A stretch of DNA of 5,552 nt from Chloroflexota bacterium (lineage in GTDB: Bacteria > Chloroflexota > Anaerolineae > B4-G1), in NCBI GenBank assembly GCA_003648125.1, contig QMOE01000194.1, positions 1 to 5,552 on the forward strand. Direction: 5' to 3'. A program made the position numbers and the translations under genes. Under the pieces are notes generated by a model that worked only from the letters and a program-made list of their open reading frames with translations, did no database searches and was not told where the DNA came from. Every line of letters begins with the position of its first letter. The stretch's first letter is position 1. This document shows positions 5,226-5,552 of the stretch, one piece after another.

Positions 5226-5552
5226 ATGATACGCGAGACGTACAATGAACGCCTGGCTGAGCTCCAGGACGATCTTCTGGCGATGGGTAGGCTGGTAGAC
5301 CAGGCCGTTGACCTGTCCATCCAGGCTCTGGCCAATCACGATACGGCCCTGGCCCAGCAGATCATTGACGGCGATGCCCAGGTCAACACGGCCTTACGCG
5401 ACATTGAAGAGAAATGCCTGGTGCTCATCGCCACCCAGCAACCGCTGGCCAGCGACCTGCGCACTTTTCTGTCGGTGGCTAACGTCGCCACCGAGATGGA
5501 GCGCATGGGCGACTACGCCAAAGGCATTGCCCAGATAACCCTGGACATAGCC
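5226..5552 (+). CDS. phoU: PhoU-type phosphate signalling/transport regulator, N-terminal part (runs off the window)
   Basis: The first 109 residues are present and the frame is open to the last base, so about half of a typical protein of roughly 220 residues is visible. PhoU proteins are cytosolic three-helix-bundle repeats that bind metal clusters, link the Pst phosphate transporter to the PhoR kinase and keep phosphate uptake in check. The protein begins MIRETYNERLAEL, a typical PhoU opening. It continues with helical segments (about 14-38 and 42-66) and reaches the first metal-binding signature, EMERMGDYAKGIAQ at 90-103, equivalent to the family's E-x-E-R-x-G-D. The ATG is fixed by AAGGAGG (5211-5217), with a gap of 8 nt. 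No pst genes lie upstream, so this is not the end of a pst operon; downstream context is outside the window. The call is secure; which phosphate system it serves cannot be told. Confidence 0.93.
   Translation, partial: MIRETYNERLAELQDDLLAMGRLVDQAVDLSIQALANHDTALAQQIIDGDAQVNTALRDIEEKCLVLIATQQPLASDLRTFLSVANVATEMERMGDYAKGIAQITLDIA

Overview
The window (about 60% G+C by eye) reads as ordinary chromosome of a free-living bacterium, most likely a member of the Chloroflexota (Anaerolineae-like). This placement is inferred from gene content and style. A DUF4446 protein sits next to a bactofilin. One protein has a Chloroflexota-style architecture: a cytosolic TPR domain, one membrane helix, external TPRs, a Thr-Pro-rich linker and a YkuD domain. 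Shine-Dalgarno sites are strong, and sigma70-type promoters can be read directly. No phage, transposon, CRISPR or toxin genes are visible.

Layout from left to right: bases 1-44 hold nothing recognisable. rdgB/HAM1 (45-674, minus) is a house-cleaning nucleotide pyrophosphatase. Divergent from it, behind a near-consensus promoter, are a DUF4446 membrane protein (743-1246) and a bactofilin (1315-1734), probably one transcript. A 141-bp convergent gap follows. It holds a short segment that looks like the remains of a 5S rRNA gene (1770-1826) and a perfect 13-bp hairpin, probably a shared terminator (1827-1867). Next is a processive family 2 glycosyltransferase of the cellulose-synthase-like type (1876-3366, minus). 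Its start is set here at an internal GTG, because both the Shine-Dalgarno site and the predicted promoter rule against the longer reading frame. A 269-bp divergent region carries back-to-back promoters for the glycosyltransferase and for a TPR/L,D-transpeptidase (3636-5144, plus), whose leader contains a hairpin. Last comes a polypurine stretch of degenerate 8-bp repeats, then the start of a PhoU-type phosphate regulator (5226 to the window edge, incomplete).

Three of the six genes (bactofilin, glycosyltransferase, L,D-transpeptidase) concern the cell envelope, and DUF4446 may join them, so the centre of the window can be read as a loose envelope neighbourhood. rdgB and phoU look like unrelated housekeeping neighbours. 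I see no convincing undescribed multi-gene system. The points most worth a second look are the 5S-like remnant, the glycosyltransferase start correction, the promoter overlapping the rdgB start, and the atypical transpeptidase motif and two-sided TPR architecture.
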